DNA of 64,000 nt from NCBI GenBank assembly GCA_023431345.1, contig JAEYWK010000074.1, positions 1 to 64,000 of the forward strand, read 5' to 3'. Both the position numbers and the translations under genes were made by a program. The first letter of the stretch is position 1, and every line of letters begins with the position of its first letter. The DNA is from Pseudomonadota bacterium (lineage in GTDB: Bacteria > Myxococcota_A > Polyangia > Polyangiales > Polyangiaceae). The notes beneath the pieces are model-generated. The model had not been told where the DNA came from and made no database searches. It worked only from the letters and a program-made list of their open reading frames with translations. Positions 1-7,974 of this stretch are shown one piece after another.

Positions 1-90
1 ATGGCGAACCAACCGAGGCCACCAAAGCCAAATTCCCGAAAAAGATACGATCAGTGCTCAGCGGCGCGAGCTGCCCCCACCAGGAAAGGT

Positions 91-127
91 CTAGAACGCC
101 GAGCGGTCAAACCGTTCGGCGTTCTAG
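91..127. terminator. 17-bp inverted repeat forming a tight hairpin
   Basis: The arms CTAGAACGCCGAGCGGT and ACCGTTCGGCGTTCTAG pair over 17 positions, with one G-U wobble and a 3-base loop (CAA). No T-run follows on either side, so it is not a textbook intrinsic terminator. It lies upstream of the first gene of the window and may end transcription coming from outside the left edge, or be a palindromic protein-binding site. Confidence 0.5.
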
Positions 128-253
128 AGCGCGCGTGCGTCGTCGTTGACGCGGCACGCAGCCGAGGGCTGCGTCGACCTCACCTTCGTCGCGCCGGCGG
201 GAGCCAAAAAAGCGGGAGCCGTGTATTGGCATGCCGATTGCCATGCGCCGCGC

Positions 254-772
254 GTGCGCGCCTTCAGTCCTCGCCAGCAACGAGCGGTTCGCCGGGGTGC
301 GGCCTTCGCAGCTCGCGCGCTCGTGACGCTCGTCGCGCTGGTAGCCTGGGATACGAGCCAGCCACCGGACGCCAGCGCCGGCGTCCAAGCGTCCAGCAGC
401 GAATGCCGCGAGCCGCCGGCCCACGTCGGTGGCCTCGCGAAGCCGCCCCGCAATCAGCCCTGCAATCGGCCCCAGCCGCCTCCCCTGACGCCCGGGGCGC
501 GCTGTCCACCCCGCGCGCAGCGTATCCTCCACTCCAAAGTTCACAAGTACTGTCACACCGCGCGCAAATGCAATCCCCAACAGGACGCGTGCGAGATCAT
601 CGATAAGAAGGTGCGCATGGGCAACGGCTGCACGAACGCACGCGAGATCATGCAGAGCCAATGCTGGCGCCCCGGCGATGCGGGCTACATGACTCACATG
701 AACGAGCTCACGATCGCGCATCAGCACCTTCGGGAGTGCATCGCGCTGCAGGACAAGAATTGCCCGCCCTGA
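254..772 (+). CDS. secreted Cys-rich protein resembling polymorphic-toxin tip (Ntox16-like)
   Basis: About 172 residues from the GTG at 254, which I chose because it gives a basic N-terminus followed by a hydrophobic stretch (AARALVTLVALVAW), a likely signal or anchor segment. An ATG at 146 in the same frame would add 36 unconvincing residues. A Pro-rich linker follows, then a C-terminal domain of about 85 residues with evenly spaced cysteines in the pattern C..ARKC....D.C, G.GC..AR, C...GDAG and EC.....NC. From memory this pattern matches the small domain called novel toxin 16 in polymorphic toxin systems. No secretion-fusion partner or immunity gene is adjacent, so it may be a stand-alone secreted protein of another function. 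The gene is fairly certain; the family is tentative. Confidence 0.6.
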   Translation: MRAFSPRQQRAVRRGAAFAARALVTLVALVAWDTSQPPDASAGVQASSSECREPPAHVGGLAKPPRNQPCNRPQPPPLTPGARCPPRAQRILHSKVHKYCHTARKCNPQQDACEIIDKKVRMGNGCTNAREIMQSQCWRPGDAGYMTHMNELTIAHQHLRECIALQDKNCPP

Positions 773-826
773 TCGCTCGGTAGCCGCGACGACCGCTGAG
801 CACGGGGCCTCGAACGACGCCGCCGC

Positions 827-1105
827 TCAGCGCACGGCTTCAGCGAGTCGTTGGGTAACCTCTTCCGGGCCAAGGCTCGACACCTCGACGACCTTGTTCT
901 TCGCCGTCTCGCCTTGTACGAGTCGCAACGAGCTCTTCGAAGTGCCGAGCACCCCCGCCAGCAGCACGAGCAGCTCGGCGTTCGCGGCGCCGTCGACGGG
1001 GGGCGCCGCGATCGACGCCTCGATACTCAACCCATCCGTGCGCAAGACTCGGCTGCGGCTCGCGCGCGGCTTCACACGTACGGAGATGCGAACCGGCGAG
1101 GACAC
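827..1105 (-). CDS. DUF167 / YggU-family protein
   Basis: A 92-residue protein from a GTG at 1105. Longer forms would run far into the upstream vWA gene, which ends at 1141, so this start is preferred. The sequence reads as a full DUF167 domain: an opening strand rich in hydrophobic and basic residues (VRISVRVKPRASRSRV), the conserved PPVDGAANAELL core, then SSLRLVQGETAKNKVV. The family is small, cytoplasmic and widespread, and its biochemical role is not established. It follows the vWA lipoprotein on the same strand by about 35 bases and could be co-transcribed with it, although the functions look unrelated. Confidence 0.85.
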   Translation of the reverse strand: MSSPVRISVRVKPRASRSRVLRTDGLSIEASIAAPPVDGAANAELLVLLAGVLGTSKSSLRLVQGETAKNKVVEVSSLGPEEVTQRLAEAVR

Positions 1106-1140
1106 GCGGCGCCGATACTCGCCCGGACTGACCGCCGCCG

Positions 1141-2385
1141 CTAGGCCGGATCGCGCGATTCGGTGACGCAGCCCAGCAGCACCTCGAGCGTGGCGTCCAC
1201 CTCGACGGAAGCAGAGCTGCAGCTCGCGGGACAGAGCGAGATGTGGCTCGGGCTTTGCGGGTTGTCGTAGTACCAACCGGGCGCGGTGCCGCAGCTGGCA
1301 ACGTCGGGAACGCGGCCCAGGGTCATTTGCGTCCCCCCTGCGGGGGTGTACTTCACGTTGACCTTGTCGGGATCGATCTGCTGCCCGTCGCTGGCCTGGG
1401 GCATCTCGAAGTCGCAGTCGAGCACCGAGCCCCGAATCTCCGCGAGCGCGTTCAGCAGGTCTTGCTTGGCGGTAGCGCCGTCACTGATGAAGATTCCCTT
1501 GGTGGTGCCGCCCGCGGCCGCGATGGCATTGATGTCGGACTCGCGCGAGCCGGTCAGGCCGATCGCGTAGGTGCGGATGCCCGAAGTGGCGAAGGCTGCT
1601 TGAGACAGTCCGGCGATGGTCTCGATGTCGCCGCAACCGTTGGGTGCGCCATCGGTTACCAGCACCACGACGGCGTTCTCGTCCGGCGCTGCGACCCGCT
1701 GCTCCGCCGCCCAAGCCAGCCCCCCGCCGAGGGCCGCCCCAATCGGCGTGCCTTGATTGCCCGCGTTGTTACCTTGACCGGGCCCGCGCACGGGCGGTAG
1801 CGCGGCGATGGAAGCCTGGACCAACGCGCTCTCGTGCGCGTCTGCCGGTTCTGCCGCCAGCGTCGCCAGCGGCACGATGGGCTGAGCGCAAGCGGTGACG
1901 TCGCAGGCGTCATCGTTGCAGCCGGGAGCGGGCGAATCGTGCGGAAAAAAGCGCAATGCCACCTGCAGCCCAGCTGCGGCAGGATCCGCGAAGAAGCCCG
2001 TTAGCGCGGAGGACGCGAGGTCCCAACGCGAAGCGCCCGTCGCCCTGTCCGCCTCGTCGTTCATCGAAGAGGAGCGGTCGAACATCACGAGCATGCGTAC
2101 GTTGGATAATTTTGCGCTGGCGGTGCCCGTAGCACACGCCATCTCGTCTCCCAGCGAGCCGTTACCGCCTGACGGCCCCGGATCTGGCTTCGTTTCGAGC
2201 GATAGCGAGCCGGCCTGCCCAGACTGGGAAGACGTGGAACCACCAGACGTCGTCGACGAGCCACCGGGCGCACTAGCCCCGCTGCCTGGGTTCGTCACTG
2301 GAGAGCCATCAGCTGCGCCATCGCCACAGCCAACGATCACGCCCGCCGCTGAGAGCCCAATGAGCACGCTGGCTAATGCTTTCAT
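1141..2385 (-). CDS. von Willebrand factor A domain lipoprotein
   Basis: A 414-residue protein. The N-terminus is a lipoprotein signal (hydrophobic stretch, lipobox VIVGC, Cys20), followed by a Gly/Ser/Pro-rich linker to about residue 80. A vWA domain starts at LVMFDRSSSMND, giving the metal-binding DxSxS motif at about residues 103-107, with the later QGTPIGAAL Thr and the VTDGAPN Asp also present. This suggests an intact MIDAS metal site for binding another protein. Pairs of Cys in DDACDVTAC and near the C-terminus (CGTAPG, CPASC) fit disulfides in an exported protein. The protein is probably anchored in the outer membrane. This architecture is common in myxobacteria, usually with no known ligand. 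Confidence 0.88.
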   Translation of the reverse strand: MKALASVLIGLSAAGVIVGCGDGAADGSPVTNPGSGASAPGGSSTTSGGSTSSQSGQAGSLSLETKPDPGPSGGNGSLGDEMACATGTASAKLSNVRMLVMFDRSSSMNDEADRATGASRWDLASSALTGFFADPAAAGLQVALRFFPHDSPAPGCNDDACDVTACAQPIVPLATLAAEPADAHESALVQASIAALPPVRGPGQGNNAGNQGTPIGAALGGGLAWAAEQRVAAPDENAVVVLVTDGAPNGCGDIETIAGLSQAAFATSGIRTYAIGLTGSRESDINAIAAAGGTTKGIFISDGATAKQDLLNALAEIRGSVLDCDFEMPQASDGQQIDPDKVNVKYTPAGGTQMTLGRVPDVASCGTAPGWYYDNPQSPSHISLCPASCSSASVEVDATLEVLLGCVTESRDPA

Positions 2386-2593
2386 AACGGGTAAGCAGTG
2401 GCCGATGACGGACGCGGACAGGCAGCGCCGAACTCGATTGATATCGAATCTCGCCCATGCTGCGTGTTCACCCGCCGGTATGATGTCGAGCTGACGCTGA
2501 GGCGGGCGCGACCTGCGCTCGTGGCCGCCTCACGGTCGACCATTGGACAGCTTCACTGGTGAATTGAAGCAGCGAGCTACAGACACGGACGCG

Positions 2594-3014
2594 ATGAGTC
2601 AGCAGCCCGAGCCTCGCTGGCTGCGCGGCAGCACCTGCTTCGCGGCGCTGCTCGTCGCGGCGTGCCAGGCAACGCTGTAGGTGGAAGTCCGACACCAGGG
2701 GCCGCGCCCGGAGACAACACCGCCGGCAGCGCAGGCGGCCCGCGAGTACCGGGACTACCCTGCCGCCCTCCGAGGTTCCCTCGCGACGGCAGCGTTGGCC
2801 TGTTCTTCGCCAACACTTCGACGCCGTCAGCGAAGCCCCGATCGACGACTACCGGCTAGCCGCGGAGCAGATGGCCGAGGCCGCCGCCACCGCTGTAGCG
2901 GCGCGCACGGGCTGTGAGCCGGCGCAAGGGGAGCTGCGCGCTCGCTCCTTCATCGAGAGCAGCTCCCGCGCCGAGCGCAAGAGCGTGTCGACCGCGTCGC
3001 GACCGAGCTCATGA
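2594..3014 (+). pseudogene. frameshifted relic of a DUF1592-type secreted protein
   Basis: Three consecutive reading frames together look like one broken gene. Frame one (2594-2680) is a complete lipoprotein signal, MSQQPEPRWLRGSTCFAALL then VAAC, and stops at 2678. Frame two (about 2677-2859) is a Gly/Pro-rich linker followed by FPRDGSVGLFFANT. Frame three (about 2820-3014) reads VSEAPIDDYRLAAEQMAEAA, a Cys, then ARSFIESSSRAERK. Large myxobacterial DUF1587/DUF1592/DUF1588/DUF1595 proteins have this order: a lipobox, a linker, a phenylalanine/asparagine stretch before a helix of the type YRLAAEQ, and a later SFIE..G.RAYRR motif. Most of the normal protein (typically 500 residues or more) is missing, so this is an internally deleted remnant. 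The family call is by resemblance only. Confidence 0.55.
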
Positions 3015-3184
3015 ACCTTCGCGCCGCCAGCCGAGCTGTCAGGAAACCCCGGCGTCCCACCATTTCGCCGCGCGCAGCCTGCCGCACCTGCCGCCAACAA
3101 ACCCCGCCTGGCGCTGCCGTGGCACGAAAGCACGGCCAAATGCAAGGGCTCGCGCGCCCGCGAGCTTTGGTATGTTCGAGGCAG

Positions 3185-4759
3185 ATGCGGCTCGGTCGAG
3201 GCGTGCTCGTGACGATTCTTGGCCTCGCGGGGTCGGGTGCCGCCTCGTGCAGTTTTCCCGACTACGTCGTGGTTACCGACGACTCGGCGCTCTGCGACGA
3301 CCTGCTGCTCAACGGCTCGGAGACGGACACGGACTGCGGCGGCCCCGATTGTCAGAGCTGCAGCCAGAGCCGGGCGTGCCGAGCCGATCGGGATTGTTCG
3401 AGCAAGCGCTGCGTCGACGAAGCGTGCGCGGCCCCGACGTGCCGTGACGGCGTGATGAACGGCACCGAGACGGGTCGCGACTGCGGCGGCAACTGCTCCG
3501 ACCAGAAGTGTGAGGCCGGCGAGGGCTGCATCGGCGGCACCGACTGTGAGAGCCAAGTCTGCAGGAAGCGCGTTTGTCAGGCGCCGAGCTGCGAAGACTC
3601 GACGCGCAACGGCGGTGAGAGCGATCGCGACTGCGGCGGCGGCACGTGCGACCCGTGCGAAGATGGCTTGCGCTGCGACGTCGACACCGATTGCGCCGGC
3701 AAGCTGTGCAATCGCAACACGTGCGTCCCCGTTCACTGCACCGACGACGAAATGAACGAGACCGAGACCGACGTCGACTGCGGCGGCCCGTGCGCTCGCT
3801 GCGAGCCGGGCCAATCTTGCCGCCTCGACACCGATTGCACGAGCCGGGTGTGCACAGAGGAAATCTGCGCCGCTCCCGCGTGCGACGACGACGTGACGAA
3901 CGGCGAAGAAACGGATCTCGACTGCGGCGGGCCGGACTGCGACCCGTGCGCCGACGAGCTCGAGTGCTTGGCCGGCTCCGACTGCGAGAGCGGTGTGTGC
4001 CAAGGCGGGCGCTGCCAAATCCCCACCTGTAAAGACACCGTCACGAACGGCGACGAGTCCGACGTCGATTGCGGCAGCGCTTGCTCGCTGGGCTGCCTCG
4101 ACGATCAAGACTGTTACGAAAACATCGATTGCCAGAGCGGCGTGTGCAAACAGACTTGTCAAGCTCCCACGTGCAGCGACTCGGTCGCGAACGGCGACGA
4201 GACGGACGTGGACTGCGGCGGGGACTGTCCGAAACCCTGCCGCGCGGGCGAGGGCTGTCGCGTGCACGATGACTGCGTGACAGGCGGATGCATCCACGAC
4301 GAATGCGCCGAGGTGCTGCAAGTCTTCTACCGCAACGAGACGGGCGCCACGTCGCAGTTCGTCCAGCCGGAGCTGCAGCTGCGAAATACGGGGCCTGCCG
4401 CCGTGTCGCTCAGCGAGCTCGAGCTGCGGTATTTTTACACGAACGACGGCGCTGAACGCGAGGTCATCGCCTGCTATTTCGCGGAGCCCGGCTGTGACAA
4501 GCTCACGACGTCGCTGGTGGCGCTCCCCAAGGCGCGACCGCGCGCCGACCACTACTTGTCGGTGAAGTTCAAGGCCAACGCCGGCTCGCTGGCGGTGAGC
4601 GCCATTCATCACATCGAGCTCGCCGTCCACGAGCCGTCGTACAAGAACTACGATCAAACGGGCGACTACTCGTACGATCCGAGCAAGACGTCGTTCGCCG
4701 CGCACGACAAGGTCTGCCTGTACCGCAGCGGCGTGTTGATCTGGGGTACCGAGCCCTGA
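3185..4759 (+). CDS. secreted Cys-rich repeat protein with C-terminal CBM3 cellulose-binding module
   Basis: A 524-residue protein from the ATG at 3185. A signal peptide covers residues 1-22 (VTILGLAGSGAASC, possibly a weak lipobox). Then come seven copies of a roughly 45-residue unit with the core NG.E.D.DCGG followed by C..C, C....DC.S..C and a P.C boundary, running to about residue 370. Residues 376-524 look like a family 3 carbohydrate-binding module: FYRNETGATSQFVQPELQLRNTG is the usual opening of this family, and YDQTGDYSYD and VCLYRSGVLIWGTEP match its typical end. CBM3 binds crystalline cellulose. There is no catalytic domain, so it is a binding or scaffold protein displayed outside the cell. 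Confidence 0.9.
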   Translation: MRLGRGVLVTILGLAGSGAASCSFPDYVVVTDDSALCDDLLLNGSETDTDCGGPDCQSCSQSRACRADRDCSSKRCVDEACAAPTCRDGVMNGTETGRDCGGNCSDQKCEAGEGCIGGTDCESQVCRKRVCQAPSCEDSTRNGGESDRDCGGGTCDPCEDGLRCDVDTDCAGKLCNRNTCVPVHCTDDEMNETETDVDCGGPCARCEPGQSCRLDTDCTSRVCTEEICAAPACDDDVTNGEETDLDCGGPDCDPCADELECLAGSDCESGVCQGGRCQIPTCKDTVTNGDESDVDCGSACSLGCLDDQDCYENIDCQSGVCKQTCQAPTCSDSVANGDETDVDCGGDCPKPCRAGEGCRVHDDCVTGGCIHDECAEVLQVFYRNETGATSQFVQPELQLRNTGPAAVSLSELELRYFYTNDGAEREVIACYFAEPGCDKLTTSLVALPKARPRADHYLSVKFKANAGSLAVSAIHHIELAVHEPSYKNYDQTGDYSYDPSKTSFAAHDKVCLYRSGVLIWGTEP

Positions 4760-4832
4760 GTTGGCGCGAGCCGCGGCGCTCCGCGGGCGCGTCGCGAATC
4801 AGGCCCCGGCCGCCCAGCCCGGCGTCTCATTC

Positions 4833-4948
4833 AGTGGACGCGACACCTCATCAACCCGCGGAGTGAGCGCTTTTTTTTTCAGTCTATTCGGGTCGCTACC
4901 ACCCGACAGCTACGACCGGGCCTGATTTTGAGGATTGGCGCGTCCACT
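4833..4948. repeat. separated inverted repeat AGTGGACGCG / CGCGTCCACT
   Basis: The 10-mer AGTGGACGCG at 4833-4842 recurs in inverted orientation at 4939-4948, in the 247-base gap before the SfnR-like activator gene. A run of nine T lies between them near 4871. The second arm is 59 bases before the ATG. It could be an operator of the downstream gene or a transcription-end structure of the gene to the left. I see no -24/-12 promoter in this gap. Confidence 0.35.
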
Positions 4949-5006
4949 AAAACGGACGTATACGGATTCTGGAAAGGACACCTAGCGGCATCCTTACCGA
5001 GCGCCC

Positions 5007-6143
5007 ATGCCCCTCCTCACGCTCAGCGACCCGCAAGCTCACTCACTCTCGGTTCGAGCCAAAGCGCTCGTCTTCGAGGATGCTCGCTCGATCGAGCTGC
5101 TCGCCCGCCTCCGCCAGATCGCCCCGAGCGAGGCCACCGTGCTGGTGATGGGTGAAACCGGGACGGGCAAGGAGATCGTCGCCCGGCACATCCACGACCT
5201 GAGCCAGAGGCGTGACGAGCCGTTCGTCGCCGTCAACTGCGGCGCCCTGGCCGACACGCTGATCGAGAGCGAGCTGTTCGGTCACGAGAGAGGCGCGTTC
5301 ACCGGCGCCCTGGCCAGCAAGGCAGGCTGGTTCGAGGCTGCCAGCGGTGGCACCCTGTTCCTGGACGAAGTGGGAGACCTACCGCTCGGCATGCAGGTGA
5401 AGCTGCTGCGCGTGCTGCAAGAGGGCGAGGTGGTGCGCGTCGGCGCGCGCCAGCCGATCCGCGTGGACGTGCGGCTGATCGCGGCCACGAACGTCTCCCT
5501 GCAGCAAGCAGTCGCGGCCGGTCACTTCCGCGAGGACCTATTTTACCGCCTCAACGTGGCGCAGCTGCTCTTGCCCCCGCTCCGCGAGCGCCCGGGCGAC
5601 ATCTTGCCGCTCGTCCGCTACTTCTTGGCTTTCTACCAGCAGCGCCTGCGGCTGGCGGCGCCAACGCTGAGCGAGGAGGCGATCGCCCGACTGCTGCAGC
5701 ACCCCTGGCCCGGGAACATCCGCGAGCTGGAGAACGCGGTTCACCACGCGCTCTTGGTGTGCCAGGACGGCCTCGTCACGCCGAAAGACCTGCAGCTGTC
5801 GAGCTTGCCCGCTCGCGCTAGCCGGCCACCGGGGCCGCCCAGCGAAGACCCCGCGAGCCCGGAAGCGGCGCTGACGGCCGGCCTGCAGCAGCTGTTCGAC
5901 GCCGGGCTGCCGGATCTGTGGGCGGTCATCGAGCGCACGGTGATGAGCCACGCCTACGACTACTGCGAGCGCAACCAGCTGCAGACAGCTCGCCTGCTCG
6001 GCATCAGCCGCAACGTGGTGCGAGCCCGCCTGCTGGAGTACGGAGAGATCGCCGGCGCAGCGCGCAGCGCCGGCGCCGCGGCCGAGCTCGCCGCCCCGCC
6101 GGAGTCGCAGCGCGTGCTCCGGCCCTCGACGCCGTCACGCTGA
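5007..6143 (+). CDS. sigma-54-dependent activator without sensor domain (SfnR-like)
   Basis: A 378-residue enhancer-binding protein. The AAA+ domain starts almost at the N-terminus: Walker A GETGTGKE (about 49-56), the sigma-54 contact loop GAFTGA (96-101), Walker B GGTLFLDEVGD (about 114-124) and WPGNIRELENAVHHA. A Fis-type helix-turn-helix (TARLLGISRNVVRARL) is near residue 335. There is no receiver, GAF or PAS domain, which is the layout of SfnR, the activator of sulfone/sulfonate use in Pseudomonas. Its place beside the Ssu genes, with sigma-54 promoters between them, makes them its likely targets. Without a sensor domain it is presumably controlled by its own expression level. The last residues overlap a relic of an ssuA gene, so the C-terminal tail may be a product of rearrangement. 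Confidence 0.88.
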   Translation: MPLLTLSDPQAHSLSVRAKALVFEDARSIELLARLRQIAPSEATVLVMGETGTGKEIVARHIHDLSQRRDEPFVAVNCGALADTLIESELFGHERGAFTGALASKAGWFEAASGGTLFLDEVGDLPLGMQVKLLRVLQEGEVVRVGARQPIRVDVRLIAATNVSLQQAVAAGHFREDLFYRLNVAQLLLPPLRERPGDILPLVRYFLAFYQQRLRLAAPTLSEEAIARLLQHPWPGNIRELENAVHHALLVCQDGLVTPKDLQLSSLPARASRPPGPPSEDPASPEAALTAGLQQLFDAGLPDLWAVIERTVMSHAYDYCERNQLQTARLLGISRNVVRARLLEYGEIAGAARSAGAAAELAAPPESQRVLRPSTPSR

Positions 6144-6255
6144 ATCGCGGGGCCGTTCACTACCCGCTGCTCCGCGCGCTGGCAGAGCAACGGCTCGCCT
6201 ACGAGGACGTCGAGGTGGTGTACCTCACGCCGGCCGAAGCGCTCGGCGCTCGGCT
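6125..6255 (+). pseudogene. relic fragment of a third ssuA-like gene
   Basis: Translated in the frame beginning at 6125, this stretch gives VTLNRGAVHYPLLRALAEQR then YEDVEVVYLTPAEALGA. It lines up with residues in the middle of the intact SsuA encoded at 10488-11513 (IALNRGSNVHYLLVRALE, then KDVEVTYLAPGDA). It has no start, lacks both ends of the protein, and is cut off exactly where the ssuC gene on the opposite strand ends (6256). The sfnR-like stop codon (6141-6143) lies inside it. The simplest reading is that a plus-strand ssuA once followed the activator gene and was mostly deleted. Confidence 0.7.
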
Positions 6256-6999
6256 TCACGCAGCCGCCCGCCACGGCTGCAGCTTGGCTTCCAGCGCCAA
6301 GAGCAGGCGGTCCGAGAGCTTGCCGAGGAGCGCGAAGGCGAAAATCGCGGCCAGCACCAGCTCGATGCGGCTCGTACTCTGCCCGTCCACCATCAAATAG
6401 CCGAGGCCCCGGCTGGCGCCGAGCAGCTCGGCCGCGACGACGAACATCCACGCCAAGCCCAGGCCGCTGCGTAGGCCCGTCAGGTAGGCGGGCAGCGCGG
6501 CTGGTATCAAGACGAACCGCGACAGCGCCCAGCCGCTGTAGCCGTTCATCACTCCCACCTCGACCAAGCGCTTGTCGACGGACACGATGCCGGACAACAG
6601 GTTCAAGTACACCGGGAAGAAGGCGCCAACCGCGATCAGCGCCACCTTCGACGTCTCTTGAATCCCGAGCCACAGCAGAAAGAGGGGGACCCACGCCAGA
6701 GACGGGATGCTGCGCAGCGCTTGGATCGAAGGATCCAGCAGGCTCCGCAGCCGCGCCGAGCGCCCGCAGCTGACGCCGAGCACGGTCCCGAGCGCGGCCC
6801 CGAGCGCGAAGCCGGCCAGCAGTCGTGCGAGCGTCGACAGCACGTGCTGCCCGAGCTCACCGCTCGAAGAAAGGTCGAGCAGCGTGGCTACCACCACCGT
6901 CGGCGCTGGTAGCCAGTGCGCCGGCACGAGGCCGAGGCGCGCCGCGACCTCCCACACCGCGAGCACCGCTACGGGCAAGATCGAGCCGCGCGTCGACAT
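6256..6999 (-). CDS. ssuC: aliphatic sulfonate ABC transporter permease (left set)
   Basis: A 247-residue inner-membrane protein of the SsuC/TauC type with about six hydrophobic segments. The start WEVAARLGLVPAHWLPAPT is the conserved N-terminus of this family. The cytoplasmic EAA loop that docks the ATPase is visible as GYSGWALSRFVLIPAALPAY (about 150-170) followed by LTGLRSGLGLAWMFVVAAEL. It is the last gene of the minus-strand run ssuB-ssuA-ssuC, and its ATG lies 7 bases after the ssuA stop. Its 3' end abuts the ssuA relic. Confidence 0.92.
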   Translation of the reverse strand: MSTRGSILPVAVLAVWEVAARLGLVPAHWLPAPTVVVATLLDLSSSGELGQHVLSTLARLLAGFALGAALGTVLGVSCGRSARLRSLLDPSIQALRSIPSLAWVPLFLLWLGIQETSKVALIAVGAFFPVYLNLLSGIVSVDKRLVEVGVMNGYSGWALSRFVLIPAALPAYLTGLRSGLGLAWMFVVAAELLGASRGLGYLMVDGQSTSRIELVLAAIFAFALLGKLSDRLLLALEAKLQPWRAAA

Positions 7000-7006
7000 G
7001 CTGCGC

Positions 7007-7972
7007 TCAGCTTCGCTCGAGCTCTTGGGTGAACGACGGATCGATCAGCGCGCCCGCCACCGCGGGGACGTCTACCTCCGCCTTGACGACACCGCTCTTC
7101 TTGAGCACGTCGCCCGAGGCCAAGATCACGCTCTTCTGTCGCTCGCCGATGCTGGGTGACGTGAGGTCGGTACGCTTCAGCACCGCCCTGGCCACCGGCT
7201 CCGTCAGCTTGCCTTCCTTGGCCAGCGCCTGCTCCAGCTCGGCGGAGCTCTTCAGCGCGTCGCTGCGAGCCCGCTCGTAAGCCGCGATCACGAGCTTCAC
7301 GAGCGCGGGGTGGCGCTGGGCAAACTCCTCGCGCACGTTGAGGACGCCGTAGCTATTCAGGTCTGGGTCGCGGAAGAACAGCGTGGTGCCGTGCTCCAGC
7401 TCGGAGCTGGCCATCATCGGGTCGAGGCCGGACCAAGCGTCCACGTCGCCGCGCTCGAGCGCCTTTTGCCCGTCGGGATGCTGCAGCGGCACCAGCTCGA
7501 TGTCTTTCTCCGTGAGCCCCGCCGAGTCGAGCGCGCGCAGCAGGAAGATGAACGGATCGGTGCCGCGCGTCACGGCCACGCGCTTGCCCGCGAGGTCGGC
7601 CACCTGACGGATTCCGGTGCTGGGACGCGTGACGAGCGCAGTCCACTCGGGCTTCGAGTACACGTACACGGCGCGGATCGGGTTGCCGTTGGCGCGCCCC
7701 ACGAACGCGGCTGCGCCCGCGGTCGAGCCGAAGTCGACGCTCTTCGAGCTCAGGAACTCGAGCGCCTTGTTCGAGCCCAAGCTCTTGACCCACTCTACTT
7801 TGACGCCTTCGCCGTCGAGGCTCTCCTCCAGATAGCCCTTCTGCTTGAGCAGTAAACCTACCGGGTTATACGTAGCGTAATCGACGCGCACGGCGGCCGG
7901 CTTCTCGCCGCGCGAGCAGGCGCTGGCCGCAGCGGCGCCCATGATGGTAAGGAGGCTTCGACGACTGAGCAT
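7007..7972 (-). CDS. ssuA: sulfonate-family substrate-binding protein (left set)
   Basis: A 321-residue periplasmic binding protein of the NitT/TauT/SsuA class. The N-terminus MLSRRSLLTIMGAAAASACS combines a twin-arginine motif (SRRSLL) with a lipobox-like ASAC, so it is probably a Tat-exported lipoprotein. The opening YATYNPVGLLLKQKGYLEE, the KSVDFGSTAGAAAFVGRANG stretch, LAGKRVAVTRGTDPFIFLLR and ERGDVDAWSGLDP are the usual landmarks of this family. The start at 7972 is the only ATG that gives a signal peptide, and it sits 2 bases after the ssuB stop. The ligand cannot be read from sequence; taurine, alkanesulfonates or sulfate esters are candidates. Confidence 0.9.
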   Translation of the reverse strand: MLSRRSLLTIMGAAAASACSRGEKPAAVRVDYATYNPVGLLLKQKGYLEESLDGEGVKVEWVKSLGSNKALEFLSSKSVDFGSTAGAAAFVGRANGNPIRAVYVYSKPEWTALVTRPSTGIRQVADLAGKRVAVTRGTDPFIFLLRALDSAGLTEKDIELVPLQHPDGQKALERGDVDAWSGLDPMMASSELEHGTTLFFRDPDLNSYGVLNVREEFAQRHPALVKLVIAAYERARSDALKSSAELEQALAKEGKLTEPVARAVLKRTDLTSPSIGERQKSVILASGDVLKKSGVVKAEVDVPAVAGALIDPSFTQELERS

Positions 7973-7974
7973 GT

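Noticed and set aside
2849..4705. 618-residue minus-strand open frame
   Set aside because: It is the antisense of the Cys-rich repeat/CBM3 gene. Its Val/Ala/Arg-rich composition is a shadow of the GC-rich codons, and the plus-strand protein has a signal, repeats and a recognisable domain.
6625..6700. possible further relic genes inside the left ssuC
   Set aside because: Frames on the other strand are composition shadows; only the 6125-6255 stretch aligns with SsuA.
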